DNA of 64,000 nucleotides from NCBI GenBank assembly GCA_963573305.1, contig OY754331.1, forward strand, positions 7,102,868 through 7,166,867. Direction: 5' to 3'. Every line of letters begins with the position of its first letter. Position 1 is the first letter of the stretch. A program made the translations under genes and the position numbers. Shown piece by piece: positions 8,828 through 17,460 of the stretch. The notes below the pieces were generated by a model. That model worked only from the letters and a program-made list of their open reading frames with translations. It was not told the DNA's origin and did no database searches. Source of the DNA: Pyrrhosoma nymphula (Eukaryota; Arthropoda; Insecta; Odonata; Coenagrionidae).

Positions 8828-9990
8828 AGCCGAAGGTACCCGTTGAAATTCAACGGGTGTGAAAAACATTAAACTTATTTTATAAAAAAAAACCACAAAG
8901 CCTGAAGAAAAACTGTGTGCGTGGTCATTTGAGGAGTTCGTAACCTATCTTATGATGATGATGTCGCTCAGCGACGAAACCTAGGTCGGCATTCAAATTA
9001 TTTCATGTGAAACGAACAAAGTTTTTTCTTTTCAATCTTAACGTAACCTTAGAAACACCAAGGGGAAATGCTCATAAGATCCCTAGTGGGCATGTCTTTG
9101 ATCATCCAAGTCTAACTTTTGTCGTTTTTCTTTCAAGGGGTCATTTCCTCGCAAATAAGACATTCATTTTGCTTTAGGAGATTTTTATCGGAAGGTTACT
9201 CTTTTTTCTATTAGGCATGTTGATGGATATATTGATGGCTATCATATGCATGGAAGTCCAAGGAGGGGAAACACAGCGGCAAGTGAGAGTATTGAATAGG
9301 CAACTCAATGGTTGAGTGAATGTACCCAAGTTAACTGCACTTTAACACTCTTAAACATATATAAATAACTCGTAACGTATATGATGTGGGAATTGGTCTA
9401 AAAAACAGTTCGCAATCGTAATGAGAGGCAGACGGTTCCACTACGTGTAATACATCTGAGTATTAAACGATAATAAACAACGCTGTGTTTGTTGTAGTAA
9501 CAGAGGAATTATTACCATTGCTATTCGCTGCACGTATATATTCTTGCCCATTTAATTTCGTCTGTAATCTATTCAATTCCTTTATGCGTATCGTTTACTA
9601 CGTAAGTGTTCTCTCATATACATGCAGTGCCCCTTTGAGGGCTACTTTGAAACTTTAGATAAACTAAAATTTGAAACTTTATTTATTCAGCCATCCGATA
9701 AAAGAAATTCCAGCCCTCTCTCTTGAGTGAAAGTACTAAAAAAAAAACAAAAAAATGAAACCACTGCCCCGAACCCAATGCTTAGCATGGACCACCAGGG
9801 GGGACCTTCCGGGGCCTTTGGGGGCCCTTAGGGCTTTTTAATATAGCATATGATACAATCAGATATGTTTTCTATCTACATGCCAAATTTCAGCTCAATC
9901 TGTCCAGTAGGTTTTGCGTGATGGAGCAACAGACAGACCGACACCATTACATTTTTATACATATTAGTAAGGATCAAACCCCTAACCCTG
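8828..9990 (+). repeat. Interspersed repeat, copy 1 (5' hairpin, ACAGAC-type 3' end)
   Basis: Begins near a perfect hairpin ACCCGTTGAA-A-TTCAACGGGT (8838-8858) and ends with a run containing GATGGAGCAACAGACAGACC and CATTTTTATA. A second copy, about 80-85 percent similar by eye, is at 28,018-29,965. The 3' part (CTCTCTTGAGTGAAAGTA ... GTCCAGTAG ... ACAGACAGAC) is repeated again at 30,040 and 30,440-30,725. Repeats with a 5' hairpin and an ACAGACAGAC...ATTTTATA tail are widespread in invertebrates. The class is uncertain (possibly non-autonomous, RTE-like). No ORF is conserved between copies. Copy 1 contains the 86-bp hammerhead-leader segment at 8953-9038 where copy 2 has about 630 bp of other sequence. 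Confidence 0.65.
8953..9038 (+). ncRNA. Solo hammerhead-leader unit inside the interspersed repeat
   Basis: Contains UGAUGAU, stem II GUCGC/GCGAC (loop UCA, five perfect pairs), GAAA, stem III ACC-UA-GGU, C8987. A leader GGCATT..AAATTATTTCATG...AACGAACAAAG..TTTTCAATC then ends at 9038. The same leader is at 62,020-62,071 (plus) and 61,851-61,900 (minus). The unit begins essentially at the ribozyme core and ends where the start codon would lie, so it consists of the ribozyme and leader only. C of CUGAUGA is replaced by A. Confidence 0.6.
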
Positions 9991-10076
9991 CAAAAAAAAG
10001 GGTTTTGGTTAATTGTACCCTACAGTGTTTGTTGTCAATCAGTGACTAACATTTGTTATAAATTTCATCGAAATCG

Positions 10077-10310
10077 TGTTAGATTCTTGGTTATTTCTAG
10101 TTATTACTTGTCTTATTCTTAATTAATTAATTGGTTTTATCGTGAGAGAGAATAAATATTGTTTCATTTTCAATGCGTAAAGAACGGAACAATAATGGTT
10201 TTAATTATTTTATAAAACCAAAGTAACATATGTAACCAAGTAAATGTTTACATGTCAACCTTAAAATTACTTACGTAAAACTGACTGAGTTTAGCCAACT
10301 TCTCTCAACA
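10077..10310 (-). repeat. Complete copia LTR (downstream, 234 bp)
   Basis: Read on the minus strand it begins TGTTGAGAG and ends CTAACA, giving TG...CA boundaries. The 84 bases at 10,077-10,160 match 14,255-14,338 with few differences (for example TTAATTAATTAATTGG versus TTAATTAATTAACTGG). It is preceded by a purine-rich stretch (ACGGAGGAG). Confidence 0.85.
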
Positions 10311-10319
10311 CTCCTCCGT
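10311..10319 (-). promoter_or_regulatory. Polypurine tract
   Basis: Minus strand ACGGAGGAG directly before the LTR's TG. This is the plus-strand primer position in LTR retrotransposons. The call rests on position and composition. Confidence 0.6.
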
Positions 10320-10550
10320 AAACGCAGGACAGTTTTTAATTTTAATTAATATAATGATATTTACATTTTAATACAAGTGTAAGCTCTGCTAATATAATAA
10401 AAATATTAGCACATTAGTGAGCATTCATTAATTTCTCAATAAGTAAAAAGAACATTTTTTTACATATCCAATAAATGATAAACTATTCTCTTATTATATA
10501 AAATTTGAGAAATTAATTCAATTATCATAACACACGTTTCAAATTTTTAC

Positions 10551-11765
10551 TCATTCGTAAAATAGGATTCCTTTAGCACATTTTTCAAAATTAATCGAAA
10601 ACAATAATTTAGTCAGAATATCACTAGTATTATACTCGGTTGGTACATATTTAATATAACAAACCTTTATAATATTCATCTTTGACAAAAAAATATTTTT
10701 TTTCAATATGTCTACTTGACTTAATTCTTTTCGCTTTAATAAACTTAATTTTGCTTTGATTATCAATGTATATAGTACTTATAACTTTTTTACCTGTAAG
10801 CTCTTTCATAATCTCTACCAGATACTTAAATTCTTTAGAGAATTCACAAGCAGCGATAAGCTCAGCCTCTGTTGTGGACTGCTCTATAACAACTTGTTGC
10901 CGAGAGCACCAAGAAATTGGACTATCATTCAACATTATAACAAAACCTGAGGTACTATTCCGTCGAATGTCTTTTGTAATAACTTTTTCTATGATTCTAA
11001 CGTCACCCCCATAGTCTGAATCACAATATGCTACTAACTCACAATTTTCATCAGAGTTCTTTTCCCTACTATAGAAGCTACCAAGCATTAGTTGTCCCCT
11101 GTAAATACCGGAGGGTTCTCGTATTATTCGCGTAGTCTTGTTTCTGTGGTTTTTCCATCGATCCGCTTTCATAGTGCACTGCAAAACTTAGATCTGGACA
11201 TATCTTACAGGACAAATACAGGAGACTTCCAACTGCTTCTCAGTAGTTGAATTTCATTTCTTTTTCAGAATATTCAACATCTTCATGTTCTTCATCCAGT
11301 TTGATATCAGGAGTAATTGGTGTCTGCATTGGTTTTGAGTGTTCCATGCCATATCTCTTCAGTACTAGGTTTGCATAGTTTTCCTGAGAAATAATCATTA
11401 CTCCTTCAGTTTTTACTATGTTCATGCCAATTTATGATATTGGTTCAAACTCGACTGTTATTTCAAATACTTTCTTTAGTTTATCTAGCAATTGATTAAT
11501 CTTTTCTTTCTCTTTTCCAATAATTATTCCATCATCAACATGTATCGCCAAAAACATATCTCCAGCTTGTGATTTGAAGATGCACTGGTCTGTCTTCAGC
11601 TGAATCATGTTAAGTTCTTTGAGGTTTGTTGTAAAGTTCTTATTCTATTGACAAGGTGCTTGTCGAAGACCATACAGTGACTTTTGCAGGAGACAGATGT
11701 TTGCTGGCTGGTCAAAACCTTCTGGTACTCTCATATAGATCGGTTCTCCTAATTCACCGTTGAGA
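10551..11765 (-). pseudogene. copia reverse transcriptase and RNase H
   Basis: From 11,765 downward: PEGFDQPANICLLQKSLYGL, RQAPCQ followed by a stop, GDMFLAIHVDDGIIIGKEK (the catalytic [YH]VDD motif), ISQENYANLVLKRYGMEHSK and TPITPD. After a frame break follow YCDSDYGGD, RNSTSGFVIM, SWCSRQQ and STTEAELIA, which form the RNase H domain with its D/E catalytic set, and RHIEKKYFFVKDE at the end. This is the classic Ty1/copia C-terminal polyprotein. Frame breaks near 11,240 and 11,184 and internal stops show decay. Confidence 0.88.
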
Positions 11766-12203
11766 AATGCTGTTTTCACATCTAGCGTTTGAATTTTCCC
11801 AGTTTCTCTTGGCTGCTATGGCAAACAACAATCTCAAAGAGGTTGTGTTAACCACTGGATTAAAAATATGTTTATAATCTATATTTTTCTTGTCTTGAGA
11901 GCATCCTCTTGCCACTAATCTGGCTTGCCACTAATTTGCCATTATCTTTGACTTTAAAAACTCATCGGCTTGTGAGGATCTTTTCCTCGTGCTTCATCTT
12001 CATATACATATGTCCAAGTTTTATTCTTCATCAGTGAGGTACTTCATCTTTTATGGCTTTCATCCATTCCTGTTTCTCTTCACAACTTACAGCCTCATCA
12101 TAGGTCAATCAATAGTGATTAATCTTCACTAATATCAAAATCCATGATGTAATTTTTAAATTTTGCGGGTATTCTTTTCTCTCTAATTGATCTTCTGTTC
12201 CCC
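11766..12203 (-). pseudogene. copia integrase-RT linker and RT N-terminus, heavily broken
   Basis: Scraps of the early reverse transcriptase and the linker: RREDIKGNRRSIREKRIPAKF and YIMDFDIS just after the repeat region, then a disrupted stretch to the LYGLRQAP block. Several frame changes and stops. The region corresponds in position to the first RT motifs but individual motifs are hard to read. Confidence 0.55.
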
Positions 12204-13162
12204 TTAATGTCTTCTTCTCTTCTGGTTTGGATGCATTTCTTGGTCTTGATTGTCTTGTTCTTGGTTTTCATGTATTTCATCATTTTCTTGGTCTTGATTA
12301 CCTTGTTCTTGGTTTTCATGTATTTCATCATTTTCTTGGTCTTGGTTTTCATTTTCTTGGTAAAATTCTATATTGATTTCTTCTTCTAGTTTGTGTGCAG
12401 AGAGAGGAAAGTTGTTTGCAAAAATTATATCTCTACTAATAAAAACTTTTCTTTCATTTTCGTTCCACGATCGGTATCCATTTGGTGCATAACCTACAAG
12501 AATAGGTTCTTCACTCCTACTGTCTAATTTCTTCAGGGGTTTTACTACTTTTGAAAATACTTTCTGGCTAAATATTTGTAAATTTCTCAAGTCAGGTTTC
12601 TTTTTATACCAGTTTTCAACAGGGGTGTGAGGTATTTCTTTGGTTGGACTTCTGTTTTTCAGATAGGCTGCTGTTTGTACTGCTTCACCCCACAGATATT
12701 TTCCACATTTAGCATTCAAAATGAGTGCTCTGGCTTTATTCATTAATATTAGATTTGAGCGTTCACTTTTTGCATTCAATTGGGGGGTACGTGGAATGGT
12801 GAAGTCCAATATAATCCCTTTTTATCTACACCATGTAATGAGTAGCTCATTTATAAATTCACCACCATTGTCACGCCTAATCTTACTGGCCTTTAGATTG
12901 AAATGGGCTTATCCTTCATTTATACATCTTTTAATGCATTGAAAAACTTCTGAAGCTGTTTTTGTTTCTAGGAGGTATACCTTACAAAAATGTGTATAAT
13001 CATCCAGCAGCGTGATGAAGTAGTTCTTGTTGTCAAAGGTTGTTGAGGATCAATTGCCCCACACAGGTCCGAGTGTATAATTTCCAGGGGACGACTAGCT
13101 CTCTCTCTCTCACTGTTATAAAGGACAGTCTCACTTGTTTGGCTCTCGCACAAATACTGCAA
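12204..13162 (-). pseudogene. copia integrase
   Basis: Catalytic positions can be followed through frame breaks: RPLEIIHSDLCGAIDPQ (first Asp, near 13,070), IRRDNGGEFINEL (second Asp, near 12,870) and PQLNAKSERSNLILMNKAR (Glu, near 12,770). The C-terminal GKYLWGEAVQTAAYLKNR block and the LVGYAPNGYRSWN block follow. It ends in an Asn/Gln/Asp/Glu-rich segment with a 16-residue tandem repeat (12,255-12,350). An intact frame runs 12,204-12,809; upstream is broken by stops and a shift near 12,960. Confidence 0.88.
12255..12350 (-). repeat. 48-bp tandem repeat in the integrase tail
   Basis: Two near-identical 48-bp units encode NQDQENDEIHENQEQ-type peptides (16 residues per unit). In-frame expansion of the charged linker downstream of the integrase core. 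Confidence 0.85.
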
Positions 13163-13700
13163 TCAACGGTATTAAATTTATCAGCCTTGAATGATACTCC
13201 ATTGCACAGCTCGGGAATCTTCATCAGATGGCTGTGACTGAGGTGGCCTAATTTCCTGTGCCGTTCTTCTATTCCTTTTGCTTTCTCTTCAGCAATTAAA
13301 GCATTCTTACCAGATTGCTTCATGTTTACAACATAAAGTCCATTGTCCGTTTTATTTCCTTCTATAGTAACCCTGTCCTTTGGTATTTCTAATTTGGCGC
13401 TCAGGATGTATACTTTTTCATCGTCAAAATACACTGTTCTGTTACTTTTTGTTACACAGTTTACTGACATGAGATTTCGTGTCAAATCAGGCACAAAAAT
13501 ACTTAATTTATGGTACATTTTTCCAGTTCGACTGATCCTAAACCTTTTATTGACGTAAAATGCCCTTTCTTTGCTATCTTTACACTGTCTGTGTATTCTT
13601 TCATGTCTGATATAACATCTTTTTCTTTGATCATCATTTTATTACAACCACTATCTACCACCATCTCAAAGTCATTGCTTAGCTCCGGTTTATTTATTGA
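13033..13700 (-). pseudogene. copia protease and GAG-pre-integrase
   Basis: The minus strand shows MVVDSGCNKMMIKEKDV (aspartic protease DSG active site) near 13,655, then a frame change into FVPDLTRNLMSVNCVTKSN. The GAG-pre-integrase zinc region follows: HRKLGHLSHSHLMKIPELC with CSICARAKQ (HxxxxH...CxxC arrangement). It leads into the integrase first Asp after another frame shift near 13,090. Confidence 0.85.
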
Positions 13701-13849
13701 TTCACTGTGATTGGCAAATGAAGAAATTTTACTTGTTTTTGATGGTTTCTCATTGCTAAATAGTTATTTTTCATCGGTCTGTTCTGTCTTATATTTATCC
13801 CTTCATGGCGAGCTTTGAAGAAACAGTCTTCCGATTTATGATTTAGTTT

Positions 13850-14171
13850 CTTGCAATACATACAAACTTTACTTTTGAGGAAAAATTCTTGTTCACCATG
13901 GTTAGTTTTCTTACAAATTACGCGCGGTTTCTTCTTACATTGTGTCTTAACATGTCCTCTTTGCCCGCATACGAAGCATTTAACTACTAAGCTACCTTCT
14001 GTTCATCGACTCCGCATAATGCGCGTAGCCACGTTCCATCCACGACATACATCAGCTGTTTTGCTCGAAATAATATTAAACTTCAAAATGCCACATTGGA
14101 AAAGTATTGCTGTCTTTTAGTTTCTGGACTCATGCAATGTCTTCACTCTCGATCTTAATTACGGACGCCAT
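13850..14171 (-). pseudogene. copia Gag: start and two zinc knuckles
   Basis: An ATG at 14,171 opens MASVIKIESEDIA. After stops come KLKDSNTFPMWHFEV, a typical early Gag block, and later two CX2CX4HX4C knuckles, CFVCGQRGHVKTQC (near 13,970) and CMYCKKLNHKSEDC (near 13,850). The Gag body between start and knuckles is much shorter than usual, so a deletion of most of Gag is likely. The knuckles bind RNA in related elements. Confidence 0.8.
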
Positions 14172-14240
14172 AATGAACGATTCTCTCACGAGTATTTTAT
14201 TTTTATATCTTCCTTCACAGTTTTTAGTTCTCTCGTGGCT

Positions 14241-14254
14241 CTGGGCCCGTAACC
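14241..14254 (-). promoter_or_regulatory. Primer-binding site (initiator tRNA-Met half-molecule type)
   Basis: The plus strand reads CTGGGCCCGTAACC immediately beside the LTR end. It matches the anticodon-stem region of eukaryotic initiator tRNA-Met with one difference. Copia-type elements commonly prime on an internally cut initiator tRNA, so this is a good match in both position and sequence. Confidence 0.75.
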
Positions 14255-14338
14255 TGTTAGATTATTGGTTATTTCTAGTTATTACTTGTCTCATTCTTAA
14301 TTAATTAACTGGTTTTATCGTGTGAGAGAATAAATATT
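14255..14338 (-). repeat. Truncated upstream copia LTR (84 of 234 bp)
   Basis: Matches 10,077-10,160 and stops abruptly at 14,338, where a C-rich PLE 3' UTR (minus strand) begins. The LTR promoter part is missing. Confidence 0.85.
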
Positions 14339-15130
14339 CGGCGGTAGAAGAATGATGAGTCCGCTCTGTTCCCTTGGGTAGGAAAGGGCAGAGAGGAAGG
14401 AGGGAGTGCGAATGGGTAGTGGTGGGGAGAGAGAGGTGGCTATTGGGCTATTCATTTCAATGGGCTAGGTTTAGCCCGGGCTTTTCGAATGCCCTTGTCA
14501 CCCAAATATGGGCGTACTCACGGATTTTCACATTAACATTACCGGCGGATTCGGGAAGGGCTTCTATGATTTCTAGTTGGAAACAATCGTCAAATGTTTG
14601 GGAGTGGGAGGCGGTATGTTTGGGGATGGGATCAAGAAAAGGTGGAGTTTTGATGGCATGGCGGTGATTGTTCATGCGAATATTGAGAGGGGTGGTACAT
14701 TTTCCCACGTAGAAGGCAGGGCAGAAATTGCAGGAAAGGCGGTAGATGATGTTGCTGGTGGTACAATTGGCCGTAGAGGAAGATCTTTTGAGGGAGGGGG
14801 AGGTGGAGGGGCGGAGGAGAGAGCAGAATTTGCACCTAGGGCGTTCACAGGTTGAGGAAAGTGGTGGAGGGCTTTCACTTTACGGGCGGTGGGTTGGAGG
14901 GAGGGTCTAGTCGATTTCAGAATGTCTCGCAGATTTGAGGGACGCTTATAGGAAACTTTGGGACATGAGGGTAGGAGGAGGGAAGTAGAGGTGTTGTTTT
15001 TAATGATTGGATACAGGTCTTTCAATATGTTTTTGATTCTGTGTGCTGCAGGGAAGAATGTGGTGACAAGGTTAAGTTGGTCAGGTTGATGGGTCTTGGC
15101 CCGAGGGGTATAATTTGCAGACTTATACAT
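14339..15130 (-). pseudogene. Penelope-like element C-terminus with GIY-YIG nuclease
   Basis: Minus strand. From 15,130: LVTTFFPAAHRIKNILKDLY, PKVSYKRPSNLRDIL (connector after the RT thumb). After a frame shift near 14,870 come CERPRCKFC, NIIYRLSCNFCPAFYVGKCT and RMNNHRHAI, which is the CxxC...YVG...R...H GIY-YIG core. The end is LEIIEALPES...REYAHIWVTRAFEKPGLN, the usual PLE C-terminal 'E..WI....PxGLN' motif, stopping near 14,457. A C-rich 3' UTR follows to 14,339, where it is fused to the copia LTR. Only one clear frameshift, so it is younger than the copy at 396-883. Confidence 0.8.
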
Positions 15131-16160
15131 AAAATCTAAAAGTGCAATATCTCGGTTAAGTTCGTTATTGAGAAAAATCGGACCAAAGGAAATGGGGATG
15201 GTTATTTTTTAAATCAGAAGAAAACCCCATATCTCCCTTAGCTTAAAATATAATGATTTTTTAAAGGTGCATCATAATTTCTAAGAATATTGTAAATTAT
15301 TTTTATTTAGAACGTTTTTTATTACACCAGCAATTAGCTAAATGGGTGGAAAAATTAGGACTTGAAGGACAACAAATTATAACTCCCTTATTGTTTACAT
15401 TAGAACATCCGTTAAAAGTTATCTGAAATTGTCAGTACAATATCTACAACTTTTGTATCAAACATTTGTTTGTACGACTAGCCGTTATTGCATGTTATTG
15501 CATGGCTATGTTACATATTTGTATTTTAAAATACCATATAAAATATTTAACTCTTGGACAATAGTATTTTAATGCACTTCCTTAAATACGAATAATTTAC
15601 GATTTGATCAATTTTATTTTTCTCATTAAAATATTAAATAATACGTATGAAATAATCTCAATAAAATATGAAAGACACGAGTTTGCTTTTTGGACTAAAA
15701 TGAAGCCAAATCTTCATAGCTTATTATTTATTTAACCGATTTGTCTAAATCTACCGATAAACTTAGAAGTTTTAACTTTTCGCTTAAAAATTATGCAATT
15801 TTAGAATTTTTGCCATTTCCGTTGCTACGCATTTATTTCATTATTACCCAGCCTTGCAATACGCATTGCAGGCTAATAAATGTATGTTTAAGTACAAATA
15901 AAATTCCAAACAACTAAAATATATCGTAGAAACAATAAGTGTCGATAAAATGGAGCATTTACGAAAAAATAATGTCTCGCTAGTCACCGAGGGAGGTTTC
16001 AGTTTAGAAAGGAAGCGGCCGCCCCTGGAACTTTCAGTCGGGGTGAATAGTTTGCGGTGATTCAGCGCTAGTCAGTGGCAGAGAGTGCCCTGACGTCATG
16101 ATTTCAAAATAAATGTACTCATTGGCTGATTTCCGCCACCATCTAAAGCTCATGCATGTA
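15131..16160. other. No gene seen (AT-rich)
   Basis: AT-rich, all frames closed. A GC-richer patch at 15,980-16,110 contains no recognised motif. Confidence 0.5.
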
Positions 16161-16445
16161 CTACAGTGCTTATTTCCCTCCAATGCATCTTGTTACAGAA
16201 TCACTCAATTTTAATGCCCAGGTGGCGCGCGGCAATACATATCCTGACGAAGGAAGTACGTTTTAAGTACATTGTTAATCACGCGCTATGCTGCATGGTA
16301 AAAACTCGTTGGAAGTATGTTTCAGTGGCCTCGAATACCGCGTTGTAACCTTGTAAAATTTGGACAGAGCCAGTTGTGAATCGCGTTTCTGATGCGTTGT
16401 TATCCCATTGTGGATCCGTTTTGTATTGTGGCCCTCTTTTTTTAG

Positions 16446-16485
16446 GACGCGTTTACTACGCGAAGAATCGCGTAGTAAACGCGTC
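16446..16485. repeat. Perfect 17-bp-stem hairpin
   Basis: GACGCGTTTACTACGCG, loop AAGAAT, then the exact reverse complement. GC-rich against AT-rich surroundings, within the CGCGTTG block. Confidence 0.9.
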
Positions 16486-16960
16486 ATAGCCGCGTTGCCA
16501 TCCTCGACACGTTGTGGACACGTTGAAACCCTGTTTCTGTGCTCGAAGAATGGCGTTGTAAATGCGTTATAGCCGCGTTGCCATCCTCATGTCTCTTTGG
16601 GCACGTTGCAATCATATTTCTGTGCTCTCTAAAAAAATAAAATTAGCATTCAGAAGAATATGAATGTTACTATTACGATGGAATGGTTTAGTATCATTGT
16701 ATCCTACCTTGTATCTGCCTATCGACATTGCTTCTGTCTCGCATGTTCAGATGCCCTACGATTCTACGCGCATGTACTCGCACCCATATTGAAATAATTG
16801 ACGTCAAGAAACTCTTATATATGTGGCCAATTCTGTGGCCTAATGTGACTTCGAGAACTAATTTTTGGAAACTGCAATTTCGTGATAGTCTGAGGAAATA
16901 CCATTACATCACGGTGACATTTATCTGGCATTAATTAATTTAAACCTATATTGACTCATA

Positions 16961-16993
16961 GTATGAATATACATGCTGCATGTATATTCATAC
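16961..16993. repeat. 33-bp palindrome (16-bp arms, 1-nt centre)
   Basis: GTATGAATATACATGC, T, GCATGTATATTCATAC. Lies near the centre of the CGCGTTG block. Confidence 0.9.
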
Positions 16994-17039
16994 TACATTA
17001 CTTAGAATAAACAAGATTTTTTCCGTTTTTTACGTTAAG

Positions 17040-17370
17040 AACGTTTTCACTACAGATCTACAACACGTATTGACTTCGCGTTGTAACAGCTTTGTTGAGA
17101 GTGAACGCATGCCCGTTGCAATGACGATCTCACAATATCTCTACAACGCGCTTTGCCGTGTTACGAATGCATATCCGGCTGCGCGAGAACGTGCGTTGCA
17201 ACAACGTTTTCACAACAGATCTACAACACGCATAGCTCCATTGACTTCGCGTTGTAACAGCGTTGTTGAGTGCGGATGCAGGCCCGTGGCAAGATTGTAC
17301 TTACTGCATCTATACAACGCGCATTGTCACGTTATGAACGTGGTGCAATGACGTTGGAAATAAGTTATAA
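17040..17370. repeat. Tandem pair of about 163-bp units
   Basis: Unit 1 starts at AACGTTTTCAC (17,040), unit 2 at the same word (17,203). Shared landmarks are CAGATCTACAACACG, TTGACTTCGCGTTGTAACAG, a block with CCCGT..CAA, TACAACGCG and GT.ACG..TG..ATGAACG. They have diverged by substitutions and small indels. Confidence 0.8.
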
Positions 17371-17460
17371 AGAAAGTGCGTTATAACAACGTTGTGGACT
17401 TGTTGGAGGTCTGTTTCAGCACGTTTACAACTTACAATGGAATTACAACGCGATATCTTG

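Larger units (their letters stand above)
10077..14338 (-). mobile_element. Ty1/copia LTR retrotransposon, decayed, upstream LTR truncated
   Basis: Minus-strand element in the order partial LTR (14,255-14,338), primer-binding site, Gag with two CCHC knuckles, protease DSG, GAG-pre-integrase, integrase, reverse transcriptase with HVDD, RNase H, polypurine tract, complete LTR (10,077-10,310). Protease-integrase-RT-RNase H is the copia order and separates it from Gypsy. Multiple stops and frameshifts (for example a Trp-to-stop in the LYGLRQAP block near 11,645) disable it. Because 150 bp of the upstream LTR are missing, no target duplication can be assigned. Confidence 0.9.
16200..17460. repeat. 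CGCGTTG-rich repeat block with large palindromes
   Basis: The left half (16,300-16,630) is dense in words such as GCGTTGTAA and CGCGTTGCCATCCTC. The right half (17,040-17,450) carries their complement (TTACAACGCG, CTACAACGCG) as well as TTCGCGTTGTAACAGC. Two roughly 80-bp units lie at 16,469-16,545 and 16,552-16,625, and two 163-bp units at 17,040-17,370. Near the middle is a 33-bp palindrome. The 123-codon ORF across 16,980-17,351 is itself internally repeated because of the tandem units and is unlikely to be a gene. Superfamily unknown. Confidence 0.6.

Noticed and set aside
9980..10005. Telomere-like CCTAACCC words
   Set aside because: A single imperfect occurrence, not an array; part of a repeat tail.
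14345..14380. ATGATGAGTCC resembling a hammerhead core
   Set aside because: No matching stem II partner or GAAA follows, so it does not meet the motif.
16980..17351. 123-codon ORF with an internally repeated peptide
   Set aside because: The peptide repeat is explained by the 163-bp DNA tandem unit; no known domain.
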